DNA from: Thermothielavioides terrestris NRRL 8126
Lineage: Eukaryota; Ascomycota; Sordariomycetes; Sordariales; Chaetomiaceae
NCBI RefSeq assembly: GCF_000226115.1
Contig: NC_016457.1
Location: forward strand, 558,001 to 622,000
Direction of reading: 5' to 3'
DNA length: 64,000 nt
Shown here: positions 1 to 11,200 of the stretch, in pieces
Layout: every line of letters begins with the position of its first letter
Position numbering within the stretch: position 1 is the stretch's first letter
Program-made: the position numbers and the translations under genes
Notes under the pieces: model-generated
What the model saw: only the letters and a program-made list of their open reading frames with translations
What the model was told of the DNA's origin: nothing
Database searches by the model: none

Positions 1-3000
1 GGCTCACTATCCTCTCAGCTGAAAGTGCCTTCCGGTGCGTGCTATTCGCTTCCCGGCTGACGACCGACCAGGCCAATGCCCACCGGAAAGTCCGGCTCAG
101 GACACAGCAGAGAGCAGAGTCTGGCGCTCCAGAAACTTGGGGTTGTACTTGTTAAACTTGGGGGCTGGCTAACACGGCATGTCCGGTGCGACACCACGCC
201 AGGCATCCTGTCTGCGGGGGCCGGGACCAGGGGCGGTATCCGAGGAGCGACAAGATAGGTATATAGTCGGAGTCGTCGGGGTAGCGCAGAGTCCGGAGTC
301 CGGTGAGTCAAGCAACCGTGGACATGGGCGAGGACGTGAGATGGATGAAGCGTCGTGGTTCGCTGTCTCGGCGCCGGCGTGGTTTGCAGAGATGGCGTAT
401 ATTGAAAGATGTTTCACTCATAGGGGGCCGTCACAAGCAGTAGGACAACTTGATGACTGTGCTTCTTCCACCACGCTTCGGGCAGGACAATATCTCGAAT
501 AATCTTGCATTATCGCGAGTAATGGCGACACCGCCGGGCCAGCAGCAATTGGCCTGGAGCAGTACGCTGGTGACACAGCATCTCAGCGGGAATCTCGTAT
601 TTCTTTTCTGCTTTGCATGACAGTATCGAGCCGTACCTATGTCTTCCCGCGACGCGCTGCGGAGCAAATTATTAGGTTTTGAAGTCGGAAGCCGACGGCG
701 CCGGGGATTTAGATGGACGTGCACCGCCGAACGCGCCGACCGAAAACGCGGCCCCACTTTTTCTCCGATGTCTGGTCACGAAGCCGGCGCCCGGTTCGGG
801 AGCGCGGAGCCGGGGAGTGAGCCCGGATCAGCGAATAACCTCGCATGGTCATCGTCGTAAAATACGTGAAACGAAAACACTCTTTAGCTGCACACCGTCG
901 CCAATCCACGTTTACCAGCATCCCTGAAGATGAATTCCGCAATTAGCCCCCCAAACCGGGCCTGCCCGCTGCACCTGAGCTGGAAAAGGAAATGATCGTC
1001 GCCGACCCGCCGGCGCCTCCAGTTCCTGGGAAGCTGAAATGTCTGCACTTCCGGGCACGACTACACTATGTAACATTACCACGATGTCTCGAGGTGCGGC
1101 TCGCTCAGCCGCCAATCGACGGCGGCTGGCCCCGCGATGTCACCCAAGAATCACTCCTACCGTAGCAGTATGTATGTATGTGCACCCTACTCTCCCATCC
1201 GCCCGGTCCCAGCCGGGGATCTGCAGCCGGGTGCCAATTCCGCGGCTTCTCTCGCGTTCCAGAACAGACAGCGGCAGGACACTTGGCACCACCAACCACA
1301 ACGGCAATGCCAACAAGGCCTGACAGCCAAAGTGCCACTTGATCAAGGAGAAAGTTGAAACCAGCTGGAGGGGGATGGGGAACAATGTGAGGGCGCAGAA
1401 CCCTGATTGGCGTACTGTACGAAGGTCGGTCTGCGGCGTGTGTTCCATGACGGGTTTGGTGATGGATGGCGGGCGACTTCCGGTCTTCACGAGGCCGCAC
1501 AACAGCCAGTACCTGAGTGAGGGGTGTCGGGAGTAGTACGGGAGACATGGTGTCGATGATGGCGATGGTGGTGGGTGAGAGGGCGCCGTAGGGCTGTGCT
1601 CCGTGTCCGGCTTCGCTCCCATGTGTCATCCTCATCGGTAGCCAAGATACCCGATTGGGGTCATTGCCTGGCTAGATGGGCACGCTGCTGATCCTTCTTC
1701 TGTGAGCTGGTCGACTCCCCAAATCCCGCGCGGCTGTGCGAGGAAAACGAGATGTGACCACCGATGAGGACCCAGAAAAGGCAGCAACCGGTCGACTCAA
1801 GAACAAGAGACCCATTGTTGTCCAACCATGCTTACCACAACGCAGTGCCGTCACACCTCAAGATGCATGCAGACGGACAAAACTCAGTCGGCGACTTTCA
1901 ACAGCATGCCGGTCAAAACAGGAGACCCTAGACAGCCTGCATCTCCGCAATTCGTATCCGCAAGGTGTAAGTAGGGTGGAGCAGACTCCGCCGATATGGC
2001 CGGTCGCCAGCCAAGAGGTGGGACAGGAGAGCCGGGTTGCGAGGCGACACCACGTTGCGGTGCGGCTGTCTTCGGAGCCTGTTCCAGCATCAGCAGCAGC
2101 AGCAGGAGGAGGCGGCAGATCTGATCTTGCCGAGGCCGATAAGGGTAAGAGGGGGACCCGGGGGAGAGGGGGGGGGGGGGTCGAAGAGGGGAAACCCCTC
2201 GTTTCCATTCCTGGTTCTGTGCGTGGGCTCGATGTGCGATAGAGTCCCCCGAGTCTGCGTGAGCTGCATCGTCGCGATGCAGCGTGACCTGGCACCGGAT
2301 CCGATAGGGGTGCAAGGATCGACTGGTCGCATCTCCGTCCACCCATGGTATCCACACCACAGCGCTGCGCACTTTCAAGGCTGCACCTGCCAATGGTCAG
2401 GCCGACTTGGCGAGCAAATGGTAAAAGGAGCGGCGCAGATCCTTCTGTTGCTGCTGCTGCTGACAGTTGAATGTCACCAACAAAAAGTGCTGGATGTTGT
2501 TGTTGTTGCTGCTGACCGGTCGTCGAAAAGTGCCGCTCGGTCCCGAGAACGGTACTTCGTCCGGCGAGCGTGGCGTTCGGCGACGCCTATGATGCAATGC
2601 AGGCGCCGCAGGAGGGGGTCGTGCAGAAGAGAGGCTCTCTCAGGTACACCCATGCATCCAGATAGCTTCGAAACCAATGACTCCTGTCGTCATCGCGTTG
2701 TGTTCCGTGGGGCCAAGTGCCGGGGCGGGGATCAACCGGGCGGGATTGGTCAGGAATGATGACTGGGAAGGTCTTCTGCTCAGCTTGTGCATGCTGAGAG
2801 CCAGCCCACGGAGCATTTTCTCACTGGTCAGGCCGCTTTGCCTTGCTGCGCGGCTGATTCACGGGATTTGGTTGCGGCTTGGCATCGGCTCTGACTCCTT
2901 CACAGCGGGTTGTTCCTGCCGGGCTGGGCACGGCTGTGCATCGTCGGAAGCAACGATGACCCGACATGGCTTCTGACATGGAGTTACTCCGTAAAACAAG

Positions 3001-4640
3001 AAGGCTCGACTGACATCTCGGCCCGTTATCGGCGGCTGAGGGGCTGAAGCCCGCGCAGCGTGCAGCGCCCAGTGTCGACGCTGGCCAGTTTCGGAATGCC
3101 ACCCCACACGCCGGACGCCACAGAATGTCTCAAATAGCATTGAGGCTTTTTTTTGCCAAGAGCTGGCGCAAGCCACCAATCTGCTTGGCCGCCCAGTGCA
3201 GCCTGCGCCTGCATGGTCGTTGCCCCTATGGGCACGGTTGGTTGCCGAATCTCGCTTCCCTTTGTTGCTTTGTGTGGAGTTGAAATGCATTTTTTGACTG
3301 GCCAACACTCACCGTCAGAATCCTCCACAACGTTGTTAAGTGATCATTCAACGAGAGGGCTCTCACTGCCGGGACCGAGGGGAGCGCCATCTAGGGTGGG
3401 GACAGCCTGGCGTTGATTGAAACTTGCTCCAGGTAAGGCTCCATTTGCCAAACCTTGAACGGGAAACGATTTGCTGCGCTGTCGCACTGCGTCAGTCATT
3501 CAGATTTCCCCGCAAAATGGTAAGCAGAAGCGGGGTGCTGCAGGATGGTCCGACTCTCGCCGATCTGCACCTGCCTAGCTCGCAATTTTGTGTCAGCAGC
3601 CACTGAGTGAAAGCAGGCTTCATCAGCTTCCAGAAGGTACGGAAGCAGTCCAATGTCCAGGCCGTCGCCAACTGCGTGATGGCACAGTCTGCTGTGAAAG
3701 CTACGGTAGCTTCACTGAGCTCAGGTGCCTGGGGACCCAGCCATCAACTCGCTCAGTACTGTACCTATACATAAGAATCTGGTGGTCAGATCATGAGCCT
3801 CTTGGCCAAATCTCTCTCTCCTCCTCCCTTTCTCTTTCACTGTCTTTTCTGTTCTCCTTTTTTTTTCCTTCTCTCTTTTTTCTTTTCTATTGTTTTCTTC
3901 TCAATTTTTATATATATATATTTTTTTAAAGAGAACGGGAGCGGAAATAATGGTGACCGAGGTACAATCTCACTATAGCGTCGCTACTTGCACTAGCTTA
4001 TACCATTATCTAGATAGAAATTTATTAACAATCTCAACTTGTTTATCGCTTAAAGGAAGTGTTAAAGTGTGTTTAAAGAAAAAAAAAAGAAGAGAAAAAA
4101 GGAAAAGAGGAATGCGCTTTACAGCTGTTGAGGTTCATCTCGTAAGCATTCTAGTGTTGCGACCCTGGCAGGGGCGTTTCAAGTTTGGCGTTGTGTCATT
4201 GGCTCGAGACCCTGCCTTGATTCCGAATCGGGAAGGCACTATGACAGGGGCCTCCTTGACGATACTACACTACCTGAAGGAACCAGGTAGGTAAGGTAGC
4301 TTCTAAGAACGGTGCCTCATCCAGGAAGGCACGGCTCGCCTCAAGAACTCAATGGAGTTTCATTTAACAATCGGGCTTTTAATTGCTAGCAAAAACATCT
4401 CATCGCCCCCAGCAGACTGGTAAGTATGATTACGTTAGATGGCGAGTGGGGGGGTAAGTGACCAGGTCATGAGCCAAGGTCAGAGGGACAACTGAGAATG
4501 AGAGAGACGAGACGTTTTTGAGTACTCAATGCGATATGCCAACCTAGTCTCTGACACGATTCCAGGTGTCTTTCCAAAGTTAGGTAACAATTCTATAAAG
4601 ATGACATGGAACACCCTCTCGAGAAGATTCTTGGCTGGAC
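1..4640. other. Intergenic region, no supported gene
   Basis: No reading frame here shows a recognisable domain, and the longest frames are of low-complexity or arbitrary composition. Visible features are a GTAT run near 1168, CAG/GCA triplet runs near 2090-2110, a G-run near 2170, CTG/GTT triplet runs near 2445-2515, and a pyrimidine-rich tract at about 3810-3905 running into a short TA repeat. The stretch from about 3890 to 4110 is noticeably AT-rich and may be a small transposon relic. Confidence 0.6.
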
Positions 4641-4853
4641 GTGAAACGCCACCGCTATGACCTTTCTCTGCGCGCACAACGGGTTCAACAACAAACACAA
4701 AATGGAAGTACGTACATACAAGAACATTTTATACATCAATATTTTTCCATTCCCCCTTCCACACACCTTTTTTTTCTGGGTTTTTGCTTTTTCAACTTTT
4801 TTTTTTTTTTTTTTGTTTTTCCCCCTTCCCGTTTTCCCCCACAGCCTTCTCTC

Positions 4854-6212
4854 TCACCCCAGAAAGTCCGGGAGCAGCCCCTCCCACTCTTCCATGGCCG
4901 CCAGAACGGACACTCTCCAATCGGCCTCGGCCAGGGCGACGGCGGCGAGGGGGGCCTGTGCCGGAGCTTCGTCGACCCAGGCGCGGAACTTCTCCAGGTG
5001 GCGCTGCACGCAGTACACCTGGGCGGCGAGGGTGCACCAGTCGTCCAGGGCGGACTGGTCGGCGAGCTGCTTCGGGGACGTGCCGGGCGGCAGCTCGGTT
5101 TTCATGGCCGTCGTCTGCATGAGGTAGGCAGACATCAGCGTCGTGAAGGCGAGGCCGAGGAGCAGGACCGAGGCGATGTTGGTGCGCGCGGGCGGGGTGC
5201 ACCGCTGGCAGACCAGGGCGTCCGAAACGGCGTTCATGACCCTCTGGCACTGCCCCAAGAAGGCTTTCCGGTACGGGGACCCGGGCTGAGCCTTCCCGGA
5301 CATCTGGTGCAGCGCGGTCATCTGGCGCTCGCACACCTCGAGGCACCGGCACGTCGTGGGGGTCGTCGTCATCGTCATCGGCGGCGCGGAGTCGACAATG
5401 CCGTTGAAAAAACGGTTGAGGACGGCCGGATCGAAATAGTCGTCCCCGTCCAGGGCCCCCGAGAGGCTGCCGAACAGCGGCAGATCGCCGAAGTCCGGGT
5501 CGACGGCAGGGGCGGGGACGGCTGGGGACGCGGCGACGGCGGGGGACGCAGGGACGGCGGGGGACGCAGGGACGGCGGGAGGCGCGGGGACGACCGGAGG
5601 CGCGGGCACGGCGGGCGGCGTGACGACGGCGGGGGGCGCAGGGACGGCGGGAGACGCGGGCACTGTGGGAGGCGCGACGACGGCGGGGAGCGCGGAGACA
5701 GCCGGAGGCGCGGGCACAGCGGGGGGGGCGGCGGCGGCGAGGGGCGCAGGGACGGCGGGAGGCGCCTGCAGGGCGGGAGGCGCCGCGACGGCGGGGGGCG
5801 CGGAGACGGCGGGAGCCGAGGCCTGATGCTGTGTCTTCCCCCGCTTCGACGGGGGGGCAGCTCCGGCTTCGGCCGGCTCCTTTCGCTTTTGGCCGCCTTT
5901 TGTACTGCACGCCGGGTATTCACAGGGCGTGCAGTACACAATGCAGCGCCTGCACCGTGGGAGGTCCTTTGAGCACTGGACCTTGGCCTTCGAGCACCCC
6001 GCGCAGGCCCTGGGGTGCTGTTGCGGCTCTTGCCGGGCCGAGGCGGCTTCGGACTCCATCCTGGCAAGAGCCGCGCGCAGTTGGCGTTGTAAAACGCCTT
6101 GGCTGCCGATGGTCTGGAGGGCAGGGTGTTGCGCCTCCATCATCGGGGTAAAGGGGAAACTCATCCCCTGAACCGTCCGAAACTGAGGGAGTACGTTCTG
6201 TTGCTCGGACAT
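4854..6212 (-). CDS. AflR-type Zn2Cys6 transcription factor
   Basis: This intronless frame encodes 452 residues. The Zn2Cys6 DNA-binding cluster is visible as C70-x2-C73-x6-C80-x6-C87-x2-C90-x6-C97, followed by a basic linker (KGGQKRK). Residues about 131-237 are a Pro/Ala/Val tandem repeat of roughly six residues per unit. The C-terminal part (about 287-375) has the cysteine and leucine pattern of AflR-family regulators (CRCLEVC, then CQRVM, then LVCQRC and a hydrophobic LLLGLAFTTLM segment). AflR relatives are nuclear pathway-specific activators of polyketide clusters, so this protein probably controls the non-reducing PKS at 22374-15582, although an approximately 7-kb dead transposon lies between them. 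The cluster type and C-terminal motif are seen in the sequence; the target pathway is inferred. The start at 6212 is the first ATG of the open frame. A poly-T tract lies just beyond the 3' end. Confidence 0.85.
   Translation of the reverse strand: MSEQQNVLPQFRTVQGMSFPFTPMMEAQHPALQTIGSQGVLQRQLRAALARMESEAASARQEPQQHPRACAGCSKAKVQCSKDLPRCRRCIVYCTPCEYPACSTKGGQKRKEPAEAGAAPPSKRGKTQHQASAPAVSAPPAVAAPPALQAPPAVPAPLAAAAPPAVPAPPAVSALPAVVAPPTVPASPAVPAPPAVVTPPAVPAPPVVPAPPAVPASPAVPASPAVAASPAVPAPAVDPDFGDLPLFGSLSGALDGDDYFDPAVLNRFFNGIVDSAPPMTMTTTPTTCRCLEVCERQMTALHQMSGKAQPGSPYRKAFLGQCQRVMNAVSDALVCQRCTPPARTNIASVLLLGLAFTTLMSAYLMQTTAMKTELPPGTSPKQLADQSALDDWCTLAAQVYCVQRHLEKFRAWVDEAPAQAPLAAVALAEADWRVSVLAAMEEWEGLLPDFLG
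5500..5820 (-). repeat. 18-bp coding minisatellite inside the AflR-type gene
   Basis: About 18 imperfect copies of an 18-bp unit encode repeated xAPPAV/xASPAV hexapeptides at residues about 131-237. The repeat separates the zinc cluster from the AflR-like C-terminal region. Copy number in such repeats is often polymorphic. The opposite strand is open as a Gly/Arg-rich frame, which is an artefact of the repeat. Confidence 0.85.
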
Positions 6213-7744
6213 GGTGGATGACGCTTTGGTTCAGGCGATGAACAGTGGTGGCTGACCGAGACGATGGGCAGATGTTTGTTCAGATGAAGACTGAATACAA
6301 GGACGAGACGAGACACCAGGAGGGAAAGGGCAGAAGAGGGAGGTATTTATAGACAAACGGAGCGTCGCCAGAGTTGCAATACGTACACGGCGTGGCGAGA
6401 CGGCGCCCTGCGGTATGCGCGTTGACGACAGCAGATGATGTAGACACGCCGCATGGGCTTCGTGCATGCAGGTCTGATATGTGGATGATGCTATTGTCCA
6501 TGATCGGGCAGGCAGCCGGGTAGGTAGGATGCAGACCAACGACACACGTACAAGGAGGAATGCATTCTTGGATTGTTGACATCTTCTACGTTGATACTGC
6601 ACAGGTGGCTATTAAAGATAGGTCACCTCCATCACCCTCCTTGTAGGACGTGTCTCGCCCAAGAAGTCACAGAGAAAAGGAAATAAAAGCCATTGAGAGA
6701 AGAAAACGGGATCAGCGACATAGATGGCCTCCTAGGTGATGGTCGAGTCACCCAGGCAGCATCATAAATGGCTCAACTTGGAGATACTGACCTCATCTGG
6801 CCACATCCTACGTACATGTCTCGCTGATGTCGTATGTACAAGCTGCATGGCAGACGCCAATGCGCGCATATTAGCCCAGAGACGCCTTAGCCCAGAGACG
6901 CTATGTCTTTTCATGCATATGCTAATGGAGAAAAAAAAGCCTGCCAGGCGACTGACATACTCACTGCAGGTCCCAACGATCCTTAAACTCCTGAATACCA
7001 ATTCATCAAGCCGTTACTGGCACTACGCGCAACTCCACACTACCTGCGTCAGCGAGGGCAAAGATGGCATTGGCACCAAGCATCCGCGTCATTCCCGCTA
7101 GAAAATCTTTTCTCGAGTGTGTGGCAGGTCGTAGTTTACTTTACTTCTCTTCTCATGACACTTCTAGGATGTCATTGAAGCTTTGCCACCGGAGGTAAAC
7201 AAGCAATTTCCACATCCCATTCCCGAGGCAACCGCCCGACTTACAAACAACAATCCTCTGCCCATAAAATGTGAGAGCAACTAGGCGAATAACTGACCAA
7301 TTGACCGCGACATAACATCTCTATTCAACAATGACCCTCCAATCTATCCCATTGAAAATCTCAACAACTGTAAGCTTACTCTACCCAAAAGGGACTTTGG
7401 AGCCCCTTAAAAGACGTGCCTGCCAGTCCCTGAGACCCCTGAACACAAACACCACACCCACATCCCACTCAGCCCATTGACGCAACGCTGCGGCCCGCAG
7501 TGAAGTGGATCACTCGTCTAAATGGGCCTGAGCCAACTGAGCCACATAACCTTATGTTGACGTCACGGTATGTAGTGTAGGGACGTGTTGTGGGTCACGG
7601 TGGACGTATATTTCCCCTCTCCTGCGTTGTCTCGCCAACGGAGGCCTGCTTTCGTTTCGGGGGAGGTAACAGTATCTTTGCTCGCGAGTCCGCAGTATTG
7701 GGCCTTCATGCTGCAGCGCCCACCTGCCTACAGGGAAAAAGTTT
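6213..7744. other. Upstream region of the regulator, no supported gene
   Basis: This is the 5' flank of the AflR-type gene. No reading frame of note, repeat or RNA gene was recognised. A direct duplication of about 15 bases (TTAGCCCAGAGACGC) occurs near 6871-6900. Confidence 0.5.
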
Positions 7745-7873
7745 TGCCGTTGCACAAAAAAAAAAATAAAATAAAATAAAATAAAATAAACATAAAAATA
7801 AAAAATAAAAAATAAAAAATAAAATAAAATAAAATAATAATAATAATAATAATAATAAAAATCTGCCGTTGCA
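7745..7873. repeat. A-rich (AAAAT)n/(AAT)n tract between 10-bp direct repeats
   Basis: The word TGCCGTTGCA occurs at 7745-7754 and again at 7864-7873. Between the copies lies about 109 bp made almost only of A runs, AAAAT units and AAT units. This has the form of a target-site duplication around the tail of a 5'-truncated non-LTR retroposon, although no body sequence remains. A plain microsatellite with a chance flanking repeat is the alternative. Confidence 0.5.
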
Positions 7874-8299
7874 TTGTCCTTCGCAATGCCTAGCAGCCAA
7901 CCACCTCCTTCGGTACCCTACAAACTAGGTTAAGAAGCAATCATCAACTACGCATCTAATATATATACTATACAACGGCCCTCAATTTTGCTATAAGGCG
8001 ATAGTCATTCAAGCTACAAAACAGGGGTCTCCCTTAACTAATTGTTATTGCTCTCTATCTTCTATGTCTGTTAACAGATAATAGGTATAGGGTATAGGTC
8101 TATTAGCGTTTTTTCCCCCCTACCTCGCTTACCCCTTTTCGGATATACGAGCCCCCTTTTTAGATATATAAATTTTATAGAAAAAGCTTGGCTCCCCCTT
8201 TTTTAGATGCTCCCCCTTTTCTAGGTATATAAAATTTTCTACTCTCTCTCCTCCTCCCTTTTCTATTATTATTTATAGCTTCTTCTACCTCTACTACGT

Positions 8300-11200
8300 T
8301 TCTCTAGATCTACTATGCTTCGTAACTCGATATACCTCCTCTTCGCTGACCTCCTACCTCTTAGTCTACGTTCTATAACCGTTGCTATATATATAAGTCG
8401 CTATTAGACTTTTAGACCTATTGCAATAGCGCTTCTTATATTATATACATCTCTTATAGTAGTAGTCGTAGGCGTAGACGTAGCTATACTCGTACTCTTG
8501 ACCCTCCTAAGCTCCTCCCGCCTCTTGATCCTATAGTTCCTACTAGTTGGCTACCTCTTATAGATTGTATAACTTTCGTGATCCTACTCTACTATCCTAT
8601 ACTACTATATATTGCTAACGTCTATATAGGCAGTATAACCGTTGTATTGTATAATCTTAGGCCAATGGACGTCGAGTATACCAAATATAGTACATTATAT
8701 TGGATAGATAAACGTCTTAGTATATATTTATATATCTATTATATCTTCTTCCTTAGCTAATACTCTTCTATAGTATAGAATTCTATAGCTATAAATCCTA
8801 TATTTAGCTCCTATTGCCTATAGGGCGACGTTTCTTTCCTACTAAGCTACTACCTTCTAGATTTCCTTAACCACCTATTGTATATATAAGATCCTTAGAG
8901 GTCCTATTTTTATAATAATCTTCGTCGTTATAACTTAGCTTTTATATTTACTTCTATTTCTATAAATCAAACTACTTACAACGTTTATAGTAGCGGGCCT
9001 ATAGATTTTTAAATCTATAGCGCCCTATATTATATTGCTAGCCCTCTTATAGAGGTGCTTAGAGAGCCTCCTTAGTACACTTAGCTTTTTTTTTATAATC
9101 TATAGACTACTATTGTATATTGAACTTTCTTCTTTATAGACTCCAATTACAATTTTATATTACGCTTTATAGACTTTCTCTATCGATATAACCCCTTTAT
9201 TTATATCTACCTAACTACGAGGAAATACTTTTTTTAGAGCTTAGCTATATCGTAAATTGCAATTATATCTTAGTTATATTTAGTTGTAGACTATAGCTAT
9301 AGTTACGACTATTACTATAAGAATCTACTAATAGTAGATAAAGTAGTTGTTCTTATTCTAGAGGAGAATTCGGAGCTTGATTTTCGTAATATCGTCTTTA
9401 TACACCGCTTAGACGACGGCTCTATATAGGCCTAGCACTATATTCACCTATATTACCTTGCCTATCTCCTATTGGCCTATCCTTTAATATTTTTGTTTAG
9501 AGATCCTAGCTTTTACTAGGGCTTATAGCTCTATAATAGCTAAGGGCAGGGCTATACTCAACTAAGTATTGAGTTTAGGTAGTAGTATCAGTACTTATTA
9601 TATCTTTATATAGGTTATAGCTAAACGCCTTTCCTTTTTCGCTAGTTGTTCTAGTAGTTTTTAGTAGACCTTTAGACTATAAGCAATTAGTAAAAGCTAT
9701 ATTAGATTTATAACAACTAGAAGGAACTATATATAGAATTGTACTAAGGAGTATAGGACTAGCTATAGCTAGATGATAGTGATGTTTATAAGCTTAAGTA
9801 GCGAATTGTCTTGTCTATAAGCTATATTAGGGGCCTACACTTCATTGCTCAGTGCTATTAGGATTCAATAGCTATCGTTTATAAGCTAGGTTATCCTATA
9901 CTGTTTATTATAGTTATAGCCAACCTAAACTAGGTAGAGATCTAGTAAAAGCTTCTTCTAGGCTAGACTATAGTAGACCACCTTAACATTGTTAGCTATA
10001 TCTTTGAGCTTAAGTACTAAGCTATCCTTTATAAGCTTTAGTATAGCAACCTGTTTAGCGAGTTTATAGGCATTGTTTAGACTGTTAAATACTAGAAACG
10101 TAGGCTCCTATACCGCTATATCTTGCTTTTCCTTTTATAAAAGTCTATATATCTATTTTTTATACTTGCCAACGTTGATCGTATTATCTAGGCTAAACTT
10201 CTAATAGAGGTAGAGGATCCTAATAGCTAGTTGCAAGCTATTATTATAAGCAATATAATTTATAAGCTATATAGTTTTAATAACCCTACCTCTCCTTATA
10301 TAGTTCGTAACTCTTATATAGGGGTTATAAGCTGTTTAAAGCGCTTTTCAAAGACGTTTATAAAGGAGACTGTTATCCTAGAAAATGGATATCCTATCTA
10401 TCGTCGTCAAGACACTAGGCAAACAGTTACTCGTAAGGTCAATAGCTATAAGGTGCAACTTAACAACCGTTAGGTTGTACTTTATAACCTTTACCTCTCT
10501 TATAAATATATTACCTATATCAATATAGAGATTTATATATCTATAAAGTCTATTAAGTATATATATAAGTATATTTATAAAAGGACTGATTAGTCGACGG
10601 TTCAACTTTCTATAAATAACTAGCTCAACGAGGTTGATACCTACTTGTAATATCGGTATATTAGCCTAGTAGAGGCGGTTATATAGCTCTTCGAATTTTA
10701 CATCTATTGTAAGTTCCCCCCTATTTATCGCCTTCTAGTCCATCTTAAGCATTAGCAATACGTTGTTTTCTAGGCAAATAGCACTCCTAAAGAGCTTATA
10801 GAAGCGTTAGAACGTAGGACTATAGAGCTAGAAGTATTCTTTACTTACAATGTAGCCTATAAGGATACTTGTAATATCCTCTATATTGATTTTCCTTTAT
10901 ACTTCGTCTAGGATAAGCGGTTATAGGAGTAGAAGCCCTATATCTATAGTACTACTATTAGGCGTATATACTACGTTCCTTCTACTATAGGTGAGTAGTA
11001 TTTTCTTCGTCTTCTTCTTTGTTTAGTCCTTAGCATTTAGTCGTTTACCTATTTACAAACTATAAATAGCTACGAATATCCTACCTTTCTAGCTATATAC
11101 GTTGTAGCTAGTCTACTCGACTTTGACTAGAGCTAGATTATATACTTCAACGAGGCTATAAACTAGCAAATAGAGTATACCCTTTATAAGCTTTTTGCTA

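Noticed and set aside
1105..1635. 176-codon minus-strand frame
   Set aside because: Composition is arbitrary, no family pattern is visible, and an overlapping frame of similar length exists on the same strand.
2037..2759. 240-codon plus-strand frame
   Set aside because: It is built partly on CAG/CTG and GTT repeats, has no domain, and overlaps equally long frames on the other strand.
4641..5972. 443-codon plus-strand Gly/Arg-rich frame
   Set aside because: It is the antisense of the 18-bp minisatellite and zinc-cluster gene; the repeat itself keeps it open.
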